64,000 nt of DNA from Campylobacter showae (GCF_900573985.1 NZ_UWOK01000001.1:434001-498000); one strand, 5' to 3'; positions 9,179 through 19,424 are shown, numbered from the stretch's first letter. Made by a program: numbers and translations. Notes: a model not told the origin generated them from the sequence alone.

Positions 9179-10177
9179 ATGCAAAAAAGCGACAGGACGC
9201 ATTTTATTTTGAGCGCAGGCAGGCTTCGCAGGCAAGATAACAATATCTATTTTGATAAATTTGACGATGCGGGCGCGGTTGCCGCTAGTAAAATTTTGCC
9301 GATAAACGCGATCGATGAAATTTACGTGCTGGCAAAAGTGCAGATCGATACCTACACTATGGCGTTTTTAGCGGATAACAACGTCCTTTTGCACGTTTTT
9401 AGCCCGTATCAGAGCTTTCGCGGTAATTTTTATCCAAATACCTCAAACTCGGTCAATAAAAGCGGCTTTGTGCTGCTAAATCAGGTCCGCGCTTTTGACG
9501 ATCCGCTTAAGCGCACCTACATCGCCCGCGAGATCACTCGCGCGCACATCCTAAACGACGCGTCAAACTGCAAAAAACACGGCGTGAAATTTGACGTATC
9601 GCCCCACATAGAGGCGCTAAACGCCGCCGCGGATGTGCCTGCGATAATGGCGGTAGAAGGGGCGTTTCAAAAACTCTACTACGAAAAATGGAACGAGATA
9701 ATCGCGGATCAAAAAAGCTTTAAATTTACCGTCCGCTCCAAGCGCCCGCCCGCCGATAAAATCAACAGCTTCATAAGCTACGTAAATACGCGTATTTATA
9801 ACGTCTGCCTCAGCGAAATTTACAAAACCGAGCTTGATCCACGCATCGGCTTTTTGCACGAGCCAAACTACCGCGCGCTGAGCCTGCACCTCGATCTTGC
9901 GGAGATTTTTAAGCCGATTTTGGGCGATACGCTGATTTTTAATATGCTAAATAAAAAGGAGATCACCGCAAAGGACTTCCAATTTGACGCCGGGCGGATA
10001 AAATTTAGCAACGACGCCGTGCAAAAGATCGAGCTAAAAATGATCGCGAGGCTTGGTGAAACGATCTGCCTAAACGGGCAAAACCTCACGTGGCGGCAGG
10101 TGATCCGCCGCGAGGCTAATCAGATCAAGAAATGTATCTGCGAGGATGCGCCTTATGAGGGATTTAAGTGGGGGTAA
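9179..10177 (+). CDS. cas1: CRISPR-associated integrase Cas1 (type I-B)
   Basis: Inserts new spacers at the first repeat next to the leader. The metal-binding residues are Glu160 (AVEGAFQKLYYEKW), His227 (FLHEPNYRALS) and Asp239 or Glu242 (HLDLAEIFKP). Length 332 residues is typical for the Cas1b group. The start ATG at 9179 follows TTTAAGGAAAAAAG. It ends the cas operon and is followed directly by the leader and array, as expected for an active adaptation module. Confidence 0.95.
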   Translation: MQKSDRTHFILSAGRLRRQDNNIYFDKFDDAGAVAASKILPINAIDEIYVLAKVQIDTYTMAFLADNNVLLHVFSPYQSFRGNFYPNTSNSVNKSGFVLLNQVRAFDDPLKRTYIAREITRAHILNDASNCKKHGVKFDVSPHIEALNAAADVPAIMAVEGAFQKLYYEKWNEIIADQKSFKFTVRSKRPPADKINSFISYVNTRIYNVCLSEIYKTELDPRIGFLHEPNYRALSLHLDLAEIFKPILGDTLIFNMLNKKEITAKDFQFDAGRIKFSNDAVQKIELKMIARLGETICLNGQNLTWRQVIRREANQIKKCICEDAPYEGFKWG

Positions 10178-10305
10178 ATTTGATATTTTGTCGGCGGGGG
10201 CAACAAAGGGTATTGCTTGCATTTTGATGATTTGATTGTGACAGCACGATTTCATAAAAACTCACGCCAAAAATGTTGCGCAAAAATCGTTACGCATTTG
10301 CGACG

Positions 10306-10384
10306 AAATTTGACTTATGCGTCTTTGGTTGTTTTGCTCCCAGCGTTGAGAAAATTCGCATCAAATTTGACTTATGCGTCTTTG
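10306..10384. repeat. 22-bp perfect direct repeat in the CRISPR leader
   Basis: AAATTTGACTTATGCGTCTTTG occurs at 10306-10327 and again, identical, at 10363-10384 (57 bp between starts). Each copy begins with the AAATTTGA word that is common throughout this window, but the rest is specific. It could be a protein-binding site used in spacer acquisition or array transcription, or a small duplication. Confidence 0.7.
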
Positions 10385-10527
10385 CCGCGGTATTGGTTTT
10401 TGCACTAAAACGGCGTTTGTGATTTTGCTTTGGATGTTTGTGATAAAATATAAAATGCACTCGACTTATAAAATTTGCTTTGATCGCTATAGCGGGTTGA
10501 ATGTTGTTAATTTGCTCTTACCGTAAC

Positions 10528-10556
10528 GGGACATTTGATTTCTAAGTGCCCTTTTT
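10528..10556 (+). terminator. Possible intrinsic terminator for the cas operon
   Basis: GGGACATTTG pairs with TAAGTGCCC (one bulged A, two wobble pairs) around a 5-nt loop and is followed by TTTTT. It lies 350 bp past cas1, so it could end the cas mRNA before the array promoter. Confidence 0.4.
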
Positions 10557-10713
10557 AAATCTAAACTATGTCGATAAAGCTTTTTCTAAGATTTTAGAAA
10601 TGATGAAATTTAGGGTATTTCGTATCGATACTATTTTGCTTTTTATGCAAATTTAAGGCGTAAAAATATAGACTTTGAGTTTTAATAGCCCTAAAAATGT
10701 ATATTTTGGTGCT

Positions 10714-13700
10714 GTTAAAATTTACTCCGTTGGAGTTTGAAACCTCCTCAGCCAAGCCAAGACCGTCGGCCTCCGCTGTTAAAATTTACTCCGTTGGAGT
10801 TTGAAACGCCCCGCTTTTGCGTCCTTTATGTCGCCTTTTAACGTTAAAATTTACTCCGTTGGAGTTTGAAACTCTACCAGCACGATACAAATTTAACCCT
10901 TTCTATGTTAAAATTTACTCCGTTGGAGTTTGAAACAATATAAAATCAAGAATGGTGCACCCCTTACTATTAGGTTAAAATTTACTCCGTTGGAGTTTGA
11001 AACAAGCCCATAATCTTTCTGATAACTAGCTCGCTCATGGTGTTAAAATTTACTCCGTTGGAGTTTGAAACAATGTCCTATTTTTGGCTGTTTCATGTTG
11101 GTATTCATGTTAAAATTTACTCCGTTGGAGTTTGAAACTGAGGTTGAAAGCACGTCGGGCAATGAGGTTGTGGTTAAAATTTACTCCGTTGGAGTTTGAA
11201 ACTCATCAATGAACAACAAATGGCTAGTAGATTTCAGTTAAAATTTACTCCGTTGGAGTTTGAAACCGGGGATAGAATTTACGTCTGCTCCAAAGCCAAC
11301 AAAGTTAAAATTTACTCCGTTGGAGTTTGAAACTCAAGATTCAGCATAGCGCCGCCGTGTTCTATCGGCAGTTAAAATTTACTCCGTTGGAGTTTGAAAC
11401 AGCAGCCATACGGCAAAAAGTCAAAGCAGTTTTTAGGTTAAAATTTACTCCGTTGGAGTTTGAAACTCATCTGCATCGTTAGATCGGTGTTTGTAGCGTC
11501 GGTTAAAATTTACTCCGTTGGAGTTTGAAACAAAAATATGCCAGCTCCGTTTTTCATAAGGTCGTCGTTAAAATTTACTCCGTTGGAGTTTGAAACAATT
11601 TAGAGTTTGACAAAAAGATATCTTTGGCTTCGGTTAAAATTTACTCCGTTGGAGTTTGAAACTGCAGTGGTCAAAAAAGAACACAAGACCGATATCTGTT
11701 AAAATTTACTCCGTTGGAGTTTGAAACCGCTTATCATAGCGATTGTGACTTCTTGCATTAAGTTAAAATTTACTCCGTTGGAGTTTGAAACTTTTTAAAT
11801 ATAAAAAATAGGTGAAAAATCCCCTAGTTAAAATTTACTCCGTTGGAGTTTGAAACTCTAGCACTCGTATTTTATATTTTAGGCGTATTAGTTAAAATTT
11901 ACTCCGTTGGAGTTTGAAACCAAAAACGACAAGCCGCAATACAATTTCCACGCGCAGTTAAAATTTACTCCGTTGGAGTTTGAAACGAGCTAAAAGCCGA
12001 GAATAATGAGCTTAAGAGCTTTGTTAAAATTTACTCCGTTGGAGTTTGAAACATTACCGAATTGTAACTTTGTGTCAGTGAGGTAAAAAGTTAAAATTTA
12101 CTCCGTTGGAGTTTGAAACGCGTCGACGTAGTAAAAGCCGTTAGACTCAAACAAAGTTAAAATTTACTCCGTTGGAGTTTGAAACACCTTTGTAAAGAAT
12201 ATAGCATAATGATGAGCGATGTTAAAATTTACTCCGTTGGAGTTTGAAACACGTTGTGGCCAAAGCTTTCTTTTGGAATGACATAAGTTAAAATTTACTC
12301 CGTTGGAGTTTGAAACTGGTCTTGATAAGCATTCATTGTAGCTATTTCTATCCTAGTTAAAATTTACTCCGTTGGAGTTTGAAACGTTCTCTTTGTTGCC
12401 TTTCTTGCTCTTGGATATTGGGTTAAAATTTACTCCGTTGGAGTTTGAAACTAGTTACGTAGGCATTATCCTGGCCGTTATCTTGCTGTTAAAATTTACT
12501 CCGTTGGAGTTTGAAACTCTCTAAAATAAACAGACATATTCCCTCGGCTCGTTGTTAAAATTTACTCCGTTGGAGTTTGAAACATAAAATCTATTATGAC
12601 TGGCGTGCCGATTGGAACTTTGTTAAAATTTACTCCGTTGGAGTTTGAAACCTTTTTGTTTTAGAAATGGATTAGGGGAAGCTTTTGGTTAAAATTTACT
12701 CCGTTGGAGTTTGAAACTGTATTTAATACCTTTTTCGCCGTTCCCGATGAGGTTAAAATTTACTCCGTTGGAGTTTGAAACTCCGGCATAAACAAAACCA
12801 CTACACAAAAACAGCGGTTAAAATTTACTCCGTTGGAGTTTGAAACAATAAATTTGTTGAGGGAACAAAAACTGACTTAAGTTAAAATTTACTCCGTTGG
12901 AGTTTGAAACGACGTAAGAAGCTTAAACATTAAAGTTTGATTAAATGTTAAAATTTACTCCGTTGGAGTTTGAAACATAGTAGTTTCTTTGCTAAGATTA
13001 TCCTCTTTTTCCTGTTAAAATTTACTCCGTTGGAGTTTGAAACCTAATCCAAACTGCAAACCTGACAACAACCCAGACCGTTAAAATTTACTCCGTTGGA
13101 GTTTGAAACGGTACGAAACTGGCTACCTCAAGCGGTACGCCAAGGTTAAAATTTACTCCGTTGGAGTTTGAAACGTTAAAACCGAGCGGTCAGCGTCTTT
13201 TAAAAAACGGTTAAAATTTACTCCGTTGGAGTTTGAAACTGTTTTCAACATCGCTCTTAAAAGTGTTATTCGTGGTTAAAATTTACTCCGTTGGAGTTTG
13301 AAACAGAATTCAAAAAGACCTGCTAGATAAGCTGCAAGGTTAAAATTTACTCCGTTGGAGTTTGAAACACAAATTTGGCGGGTATTCATACAGAAGCTGT
13401 GAGTTAAAATTTACTCCGTTGGAGTTTGAAACAAGATAGCGGTATAGATGAAAGCACAGTATCAAGAGTTAAAATTTACTCCGTTGGAGTTTGAAACAAA
13501 GCTTGCGAAGTCGCGCCTAGATTTGCGTTTTTGGTTAAAATTTACTCCGTTGGAGTTTGAAACGCAAATAGCTTTCTTAGACTACTCGCGCGTATTGCAG
13601 TTAAAATTTACTCCGTTGGAGTTTGAAACTAATTCGGTCGCAAAAAATGGAGCGGGGCTAATCAAGTTAAAATTTACTCCGTTGGAGTTTGAAACAAGGG

Positions 13701-15539
13701 TCAATGCCCCTACAAAATAAGCGAGTTTGGGTTAAAATTTACTCCGTTGGAGTTTGAAACCTGCTGGTAAGGGCGTTTTGGAATTTTGCACCATAAGCGT
13801 TAAAATTTACTCCGTTGGAGTTTGAAACCGTTGCTATCTCGAAAAAGATTGCGATATAGTCGCCTGTTAAAATTTACTCCGTTGGAGTTTGAAACAATTT
13901 ATATTGTTCTATCGCTCTAAACTCATTTAAATGTTAAAATTTACTCCGTTGGAGTTTGAAACTATCCATTTCCCTATCATCTCTATTGAAAACATCGTTA
14001 AAATTTACTCCGTTGGAGTTTGAAACTTTGCGTTTCGCACCGAACGAGCGTAAGGGGCAAAGGGTTAAAATTTACTCCGTTGGAGTTTGAAACCCGAAAC
14101 TAACGCGTAGCGAAACGGGCGAGATGTTTGGTTAAAATTTACTCCGTTGGAGTTTGAAACTAACTTAGGGCGCAATATGGGCGTTTACAGCGCAAGTTAA
14201 AATTTACTCCGTTGGAGTTTGAAACTTTAATAGAGCTTGACGTATATACGAAAACCTTTAAGTTAAAATTTACTCCGTTGGAGTTTGAAACCAGGGTTGC
14301 TGGGGCTATGATGCTTTTTGCGATAACGGTTAAAATTTACTCCGTTGGAGTTTGAAACGCGACGTAGTAAAACATTCCCGCCATTTCGCCCGGTTAAAAT
14401 TTACTCCGTTGGAGTTTGAAACGTAGTTGCAAATCGGTTATATTGCCGCCGTCTACTTTAGTTAAAATTTACTCCGTTGGAGTTTGAAACAAAGCTCATT
14501 TACGCGGCCGCATACGCTATTTATGTTAAAATTTACTCCGTTGGAGTTTGAAACTTAAAATACGGCCACGAATATTGTATGACCCAAATTGTTAAAATTT
14601 ACTCCGTTGGAGTTTGAAACTATTAAACAATACTGTTTGTGCTTCGTCAAATAGAGTTAAAATTTACTCCGTTGGAGTTTGAAACAACGTTATCTTGCCT
14701 GCGAAGTCTGCCTGCACTCAAAAGTTAAAATTTACTCCGTTGGAGTTTGAAACTTTACAAAAGAGAAATTTTGCATATAGTCTCTTTGAGTTAAAATTTA
14801 CTCCGTTGGAGTTTGAAACCGGCATATTCAGAGCTTGAAAAATCCACGCAATTTTATGTTAAAATTTACTCCGTTGGAGTTTGAAACAAAGCCTAATCCT
14901 TGAAATGAAAAATACCGTCTCCTTGTTAAAATTTACTCCGTTGGAGTTTGAAACTTTATCAGACGCAAAATTTAAGAGCTACGCCTAAAGTTAAAATTTA
15001 CTCCGTTGGAGTTTGAAACACACCGACGGCAGAAAAATAACCATACTCGACAGAAACGTTAAAATTTACTCCGTTGGAGTTTGAAACCGGTTTCGAGTAA
15101 CTGCTTTCTCATTTCGACGTTGGTTAAAATTTACTCCGTTGGAGTTTGAAACAGTTCATCGCTCTCAAGCTTGATGGCTACCGCCCGTTAAAATTTACTC
15201 CGTTGGAGTTTGAAACAAATACATAGAACAAGGAAAATTTAAGGACACAACTGGTTAAAATTTACTCCGTTGGAGTTTGAAACCGTACGAATGATTTTTG
15301 AGATGATGATTGTCCAGAGTTAAAATTTACTCCGTTGGAGTTTGAAACTTTTTGCTCCCAAACGATACGGACGCCGAGGACTATGTTAAAATTTACTCCG
15401 TTGGAGTTTGAAACAAAAATCTTGCTTCTAAGGTCGGACAGACTACGGGAGTTAAAATTTACTCCGTTGGAGTTTGAAACACAAGTGTGTAGGTTAATTC
15501 ATAACCCTTGTCAACGTTTACTCCGTTGGAGTTTTGATG
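10714..15539 (+). CRISPR. Type I-B CRISPR array, 73 identical repeats plus a degenerate end repeat
   Basis: I counted 73 copies of a 30-nt repeat that begins GTTAAAATTTACTCC and ends GTTGGAGTTTGAAAC; all look identical. The first starts at 10714 and the last intact one ends at 15480. Unit length averages about 66 bp, so spacers are about 34-38 nt, 72 between intact repeats. A last, 73rd spacer precedes a damaged repeat at about 15510-15539 that keeps TTTACTCCGTTGGAGTTT but is altered at both ends. The repeat folds as ACTCC-GTT-GGAGT, a small Cas6 hairpin, and would leave the handle TTTGAAAC. Transcription is inferred to run left to right from the leader. I saw no two identical spacers. Confidence 0.98.
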
Positions 15540-15637
15540 CAATCAATTTTTGCGGCTTAGTATGCTGTGCGATTGATTATAGACGGGCGACAAAAATAAA
15601 GTTGTAATAAATAATTTATGATTTTCTGTTAACTTAG

Positions 15638-16249
15638 CTAACAGCCTACCGGTTGATTGCCTGCAAGCAGTTTTTCTAGCTTGCGATTTTTAAAGAATTT
15701 GACGACGTCAAACGCGATCTTGGCAGCCAATAGCGCCAAAAAAACGTGTCTAAAAGCATAAAATTTGCCTAAATATTTATGCTTTTTCATGAGCTTTAGC
15801 GCAAGCGTTTTTATCGCCTCTATCGGCTTTTTGATTGCTTCGCCGATCATTTTGTCCTTTATCTCGTGGACGACGAGAGCAGTGATGGTTTTTAGGTATT
15901 TTTTAGTTTTGGGGGCGGGTAAATTTTGCGTCTTAGTTTCGTCGTAAACGCCGTCAATCCAAGCTTCAAAATTTTGCCGAGCATTTTTGCTTTTTAGGAG
16001 TTTTTCGCCGGCTTTGCTTATCTCGTAAATCCCGCGCGAAGTCTTTAAAATGATCCTTTTTTCTTGCGGCAAGGCTTGAATTTTAGGGCTATTTGCTATG
16101 ATGCTTAAAAGCGCGTCCGTTTTGCTTTGACTCGCACCCGTTTTGCTCGATAAAAACTCCGCTATCTCCTTACGACTCGCCTTTTTTCTCTCGTTTAAAA
16201 ACTGCGCCAATAAAAATAATCCTTGATAATCCATCGCGAAAACTCTCAT
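15638..16249 (-). CDS. Unknown protein with winged-helix-like N-terminus and hydrophobic C-terminal segment
   Basis: I do not recognise a named family. About 203 residues from the ATG at 16249 (a second ATG at 16234 gives MDYQGLFLLAQFL and is equally plausible; neither has a strong ribosome site). The first 75 residues look like a helix-turn-helix with a wing (SRKEIAEFLSS, IILKTSRGIYEISKAGEKLL). The C-terminal part is lysine-rich, then has a hydrophobic stretch (FLALLAAKIAFDVV) that could be one membrane helix. TATAAT-like bases lie just upstream. It faces the far end of the CRISPR array and ends 98 bp from it, so it may be a defence-linked or simply a neighbouring gene. The 5' extended frame to 16378 lacks support. 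Confidence 0.6.
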   Translation of the reverse strand: MRVFAMDYQGLFLLAQFLNERKKASRKEIAEFLSSKTGASQSKTDALLSIIANSPKIQALPQEKRIILKTSRGIYEISKAGEKLLKSKNARQNFEAWIDGVYDETKTQNLPAPKTKKYLKTITALVVHEIKDKMIGEAIKKPIEAIKTLALKLMKKHKYLGKFYAFRHVFLALLAAKIAFDVVKFFKNRKLEKLLAGNQPVGC

Positions 16250-16760
16250 TATTATATTAAAATGAGAATTATACTTAAAATATCTCAAAATAAAATAAAA
16301 ACCAGTATCATTTTGATTTTGGCGCGTTGAGCGATAAACCAAAATTTGAGCTTTTAGTGATACTTCTGCGCAAAGCAAAAGGCTTGAATTTCAAATTCGG
16401 GATTAATCTACATAAAAGCGACGTATTTACGGTAAATTTTACCAAATCGCGCAGAGTTCTAGTGCAGTCGGCGTGCTTTGGTAAATTTACAAAAGATAGC
16501 AAAATTTACCGACTAATTATACGTACAAAAAGGGCGAAATTTAGTTGCCCGTCAGTCTAAATTTGAAGCTTGGGCTTTAGCAAATCAAACAAATTTAAGC
16601 CCAAAGTAGCCAGAAATTGGTGCCAAATTTAGCTCGCGAGCAAATCCAAATTTGAGATGGCAAAGGATATATAGCTAAATTTTAGCCGCCAAATTTGCTA
16701 TGAAAGCAATCTCAAATTCGGCGTCAAATTTATTTTGCTGACGAGCTTTTTAAGGCAAAT
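16250..16760. other. Intergenic stretch packed with AAATTT words
   Basis: About 510 bp with no credible gene. Between 16559 and 16760 alone there are eight AAATTT hexamers, several in inverted pairs (for example GGGCTT with AAGCCC near 16575-16600) that could form hairpins. Short open frames on both strands here are made largely of these words, and I do not call them. Confidence 0.7.
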
Positions 16761-17747
16761 TTAACTAACGAAAAACTCCTGCGCAGGCTCTTTACTCTCA
16801 AAAGGCTTCACGCAAATTTCGCGCTCGCCGATCCTAGCTCGCACCGCCGTATCCTTATCCGCTCTGGTGTAGGTAAGTGCCAGACGCACGGCAAACTCGA
16901 GGTCGGCTTCGTTAAATTTAGCGTCCACTAAGCTCACCGCGCCCACGATATCGCCGTCAAATTTGATCTGAGTAAATTTTGGATTATTTAGAGCTAGCAG
17001 TTTGGCGTTATCGTTTTCGTCGCGGCCAATGACCATTTTGGTGCCGTTTGTTAGGCGCAGATGGCGTCCGAGGCGCAGTAGCTGCATATCCGCGCTCGTC
17101 ATATCCGGGTCAAATTTGATGAAATCTCTGATTTTATTCGCAAAGCTCTCGATCGTGAGCAAGCACCCTCCGCCGGGCGTCTCGTACTCGCTAAAGCCAA
17201 ACTCTTTCGCAAGCGCGAGCTGTCTTTTGCGGTCGCGTCCGCTGATGGCGAGCAGTTTGCTACGATCGACCCAGCCTTCGCGCTCGGGCTTTGTGGGCTT
17301 CATCAGCTGCGCAGACATCGGGCGCAAGATGAGATCATCCTCGTCGCCCGCGGCGTTTTTGACCCGCAACATCGCGTCGCGTCTCTGACTCATCGGACGC
17401 TGGCCGATCACTTCGCCCGTCGCGATAAAATCTGCACCCTCAGAGCGCATCATCGCAAGCGCCGTTTTAAACATATATCCGTGGCAGTCGATGCAGGGGT
17501 TAAAGTGCTTGCCGTAGCCGTATTTTGGCGTGAAAAGCACGTCGCGCAGGTATTCATTTCTGATATCGATTATTTTAAGCTCAGCTCCGGCTTCGTTCGC
17601 GCGGCGACGTAAAATTTCCGCCTTTTTCTCGTCGCCGCTAAAGCCGATATCTATGTGGATCGCCGTGACGTCGATGCCTTGGTTTGTCAGTAGCTTGATG
17701 GCGATCATACTGTCCAGCCCACCGCTAAATAAAACTAACGCTTTCAT
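16761..17747 (-). CDS. PP-loop ATP pyrophosphatase, tRNA-thiolation-like
   Basis: N-type ATP pyrophosphatase fold: SGGLDS at residues 8-13 is the PP-loop, as in MnmA, ThiI and argininosuccinate synthase. A CIDCH motif (about residues 94-98) gives a paired-cysteine site, and ATGEVIGQRPMSQ resembles the substrate loop of thiouridylase-type enzymes. Length 328 residues; the C-terminal third is a separate domain. It is annotated in related genomes, as I recall, only as a thiouridylase-like protein; the true substrate is unknown. Its start ATG overlaps the end of dnaG by 4 bp, so the two are co-transcribed. Confidence 0.7.
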   Translation of the reverse strand: MKALVLFSGGLDSMIAIKLLTNQGIDVTAIHIDIGFSGDEKKAEILRRRANEAGAELKIIDIRNEYLRDVLFTPKYGYGKHFNPCIDCHGYMFKTALAMMRSEGADFIATGEVIGQRPMSQRRDAMLRVKNAAGDEDDLILRPMSAQLMKPTKPEREGWVDRSKLLAISGRDRKRQLALAKEFGFSEYETPGGGCLLTIESFANKIRDFIKFDPDMTSADMQLLRLGRHLRLTNGTKMVIGRDENDNAKLLALNNPKFTQIKFDGDIVGAVSLVDAKFNEADLEFAVRLALTYTRADKDTAVRARIGEREICVKPFESKEPAQEFFVS

Positions 17748-19417
17748 TTTTTAAGTTCCTTTAAAATTTCATTGATTTTTTTTAGTATCGGTTGCTTTTC
17801 TTCTAGCGAGATTTGCGACGCCGAATACTTTTTGTATAAATTTTTGTAAAATCTTGTTTTAAAAAATTTTAGGTTTTGTAAAATTTCCTCCTCGTTTTTA
17901 AACGCCTCGTATTTTTCAAATATTATCTCGCGCACGGACGGATCGTTCGCGTCCGCTCCCGCTGCTATCGCCTCGTAGACTGCCCTGTGGCGCGCGAAAT
18001 AATCGGGCTTTAAATTTTCTAAAATAAATTTTTTTAGACTCTCGTTTTCTATCATCGTTTTTAAAATTTGGATTTCTAGCGGGTCTTTGCGCCCCGAGTT
18101 TGCCCGTAAATTTTGCGTTTCGTAACCCTGCGCGTTTTGCTCCGTCCCGCCGTAGCCTTGCCGCATCGGCGAATTTGATCCGCGAGAAAGCCAAAACGAC
18201 CCCTTGGCTATATTTAAAATTTTAGCCACGAGTGGGACGTAGGAGTTTGCGACGACGGGCTTTAGGCTCGCGGTAAAAGCCTGGATCGCTTCTAGCGCTT
18301 TTTGCTTTTGTACGGGGCGCGAGAGGTCAAAGCCGCTGGCTAAATGCCTGATGTAAAATTCTCCGATCTCCGTACCGCTTTCAAAAATTTGCCGCAGATA
18401 CTCTATCTTGCCGGCTACGACCATATCGGCGGGATCGGCGCCGCCTTCTATGATGACGACGCTACCGTCGATTTCGTTTTGCGCGAGCAGCAGGGCGGAC
18501 TTCGTCGCGGCGTTTATGCCCGCATCGTCGCCGTCAAAGCATAAAATAACGCTAATCTCGCCGCGTTTTAAAAGCGGCAAATGCTTGGTCGTAAGCGCGG
18601 TTCCCAGCACCGCTACGACGTTACCAAAGCCCGCCTTGTGCAGCATGATGACGTCCATGTAGCCTTCGGTGATGATGATCTGATTTTTGGTGAAAATTTC
18701 GCGCTTTGCCAGGTGATAGCCGTAAAAAAGCGTTGATTTATCAAAGACCGCGGACTGGGGCGAATTTACGTATTTAGCGGGGTTGCCGCTGATCGTGCGC
18801 CCGCCAAAGCCCGCCAGCCGCCCCGCATGCGTGTAGATGGGAAAGGTGATACGGTTTATGAAACTAGCGTAAATGCCGTTTTCGTTTTGCTTTACGATGC
18901 CGACTTCTAGGGCTTCTTTGGGTTCTATTTGTTCGTTTTGCAGTAGCCTTATCGTTTGTGCGCTCTCAGGCGCAAAACCCAGCCCAAATTTATCTATCAG
19001 CTCGTCTGTGATACCGCGCGAATACAGGTACTCGACGGCCGCGGGAGTTTTATAAAGTAGCGAGCGGTAAAAGGCGTTTGCGTTTTCTAGGATGTGCTTG
19101 TTTTCCTTCGCCGGTTCGCCGCCGCGCACGTAGTTTAGCGTGAAATTTTGCAGTCCGGCGATCTTTTCGACGGCTTCTGGGTAGCTTAGCTTTTCGTAGT
19201 CCATCACGAATTTGATCGCGTCGCCGCCGGCTTTGCACGAAAAGCAGTGAAATATCCCGCGAGACGGGCTCACGCTCATGCTCGGATTTTTATCGTCGTG
19301 AAACGGGCAGACGCACACGAAGTTCGCGCCGCTTTTTTTCAGCGGCAGATAGTGTCCGACGACATCGACGATATCGGTTTGCGCTTTTAGTCTTTCTATT
19401 GATTTTGGATCGATCAT
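17744..19417 (-). CDS. dnaG: DNA primase DnaG
   Basis: Makes RNA primers at the replication fork. The N-terminal zinc finger is Cys37, His40, Cys58, Cys61 (CPFH ... FHCFSC). The TOPRIM core shows ITEGYMDVI and CFDGDDAG. At 557 residues it is of normal length. The linker before the C-terminal helicase-binding part (SRGSNSPMRQGYGG ... NLRANSG) is low-complexity. The start ATG at 19417 fits the family start (DPKSIERLKAQTDIVDVV) but has no ribosome site; a TATAAT on minus at 19425-19430 places the transcript start on or next to the ATG, so the mRNA may be leaderless. Confidence 0.96.
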   Translation of the reverse strand: MIDPKSIERLKAQTDIVDVVGHYLPLKKSGANFVCVCPFHDDKNPSMSVSPSRGIFHCFSCKAGGDAIKFVMDYEKLSYPEAVEKIAGLQNFTLNYVRGGEPAKENKHILENANAFYRSLLYKTPAAVEYLYSRGITDELIDKFGLGFAPESAQTIRLLQNEQIEPKEALEVGIVKQNENGIYASFINRITFPIYTHAGRLAGFGGRTISGNPAKYVNSPQSAVFDKSTLFYGYHLAKREIFTKNQIIITEGYMDVIMLHKAGFGNVVAVLGTALTTKHLPLLKRGEISVILCFDGDDAGINAATKSALLLAQNEIDGSVVIIEGGADPADMVVAGKIEYLRQIFESGTEIGEFYIRHLASGFDLSRPVQKQKALEAIQAFTASLKPVVANSYVPLVAKILNIAKGSFWLSRGSNSPMRQGYGGTEQNAQGYETQNLRANSGRKDPLEIQILKTMIENESLKKFILENLKPDYFARHRAVYEAIAAGADANDPSVREIIFEKYEAFKNEEEILQNLKFFKTRFYKNLYKKYSASQISLEEKQPILKKINEILKELKK

Positions 19418-19424
19418 AAGTGAG

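Larger units (their letters stand above)
10178..10713 (+). promoter_or_regulatory. CRISPR leader region
   Basis: 536 bp without a credible gene between cas1 and the first repeat. It holds a 22-bp direct repeat (10306-10327 and 10363-10384), a terminator-like hairpin (10528-10556), a TTCTAA/TTAGAA inverted repeat near 10586, a perfect palindrome GTATCGATAC (10622-10631), and an array promoter candidate, TTGAGT (10675-10680) with TATATT (10700-10705), that would start transcripts close to the first repeat. It lies on the side expected from the repeat orientation: repeats end in GAAAC and the degenerate repeat is at the far end. Confidence 0.75.

Noticed and set aside
13448..13720. A 90-codon frame made of LKFTPLEFET repeats
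   Set aside because: It is the CRISPR repeat read as protein; the same holds for the frame at 15335-15607.
1854..15539. A tracrRNA or Cas9-type element near the array
   Set aside because: No Cas9 gene is present and the locus has Cas6, so no tracrRNA is expected; I saw no repeat-matching antirepeat of useful length.
16327..16560. A 77-codon plus-strand frame after the unknown winged-helix gene
   Set aside because: No start signal, and composition is that of AAATTT spacer.
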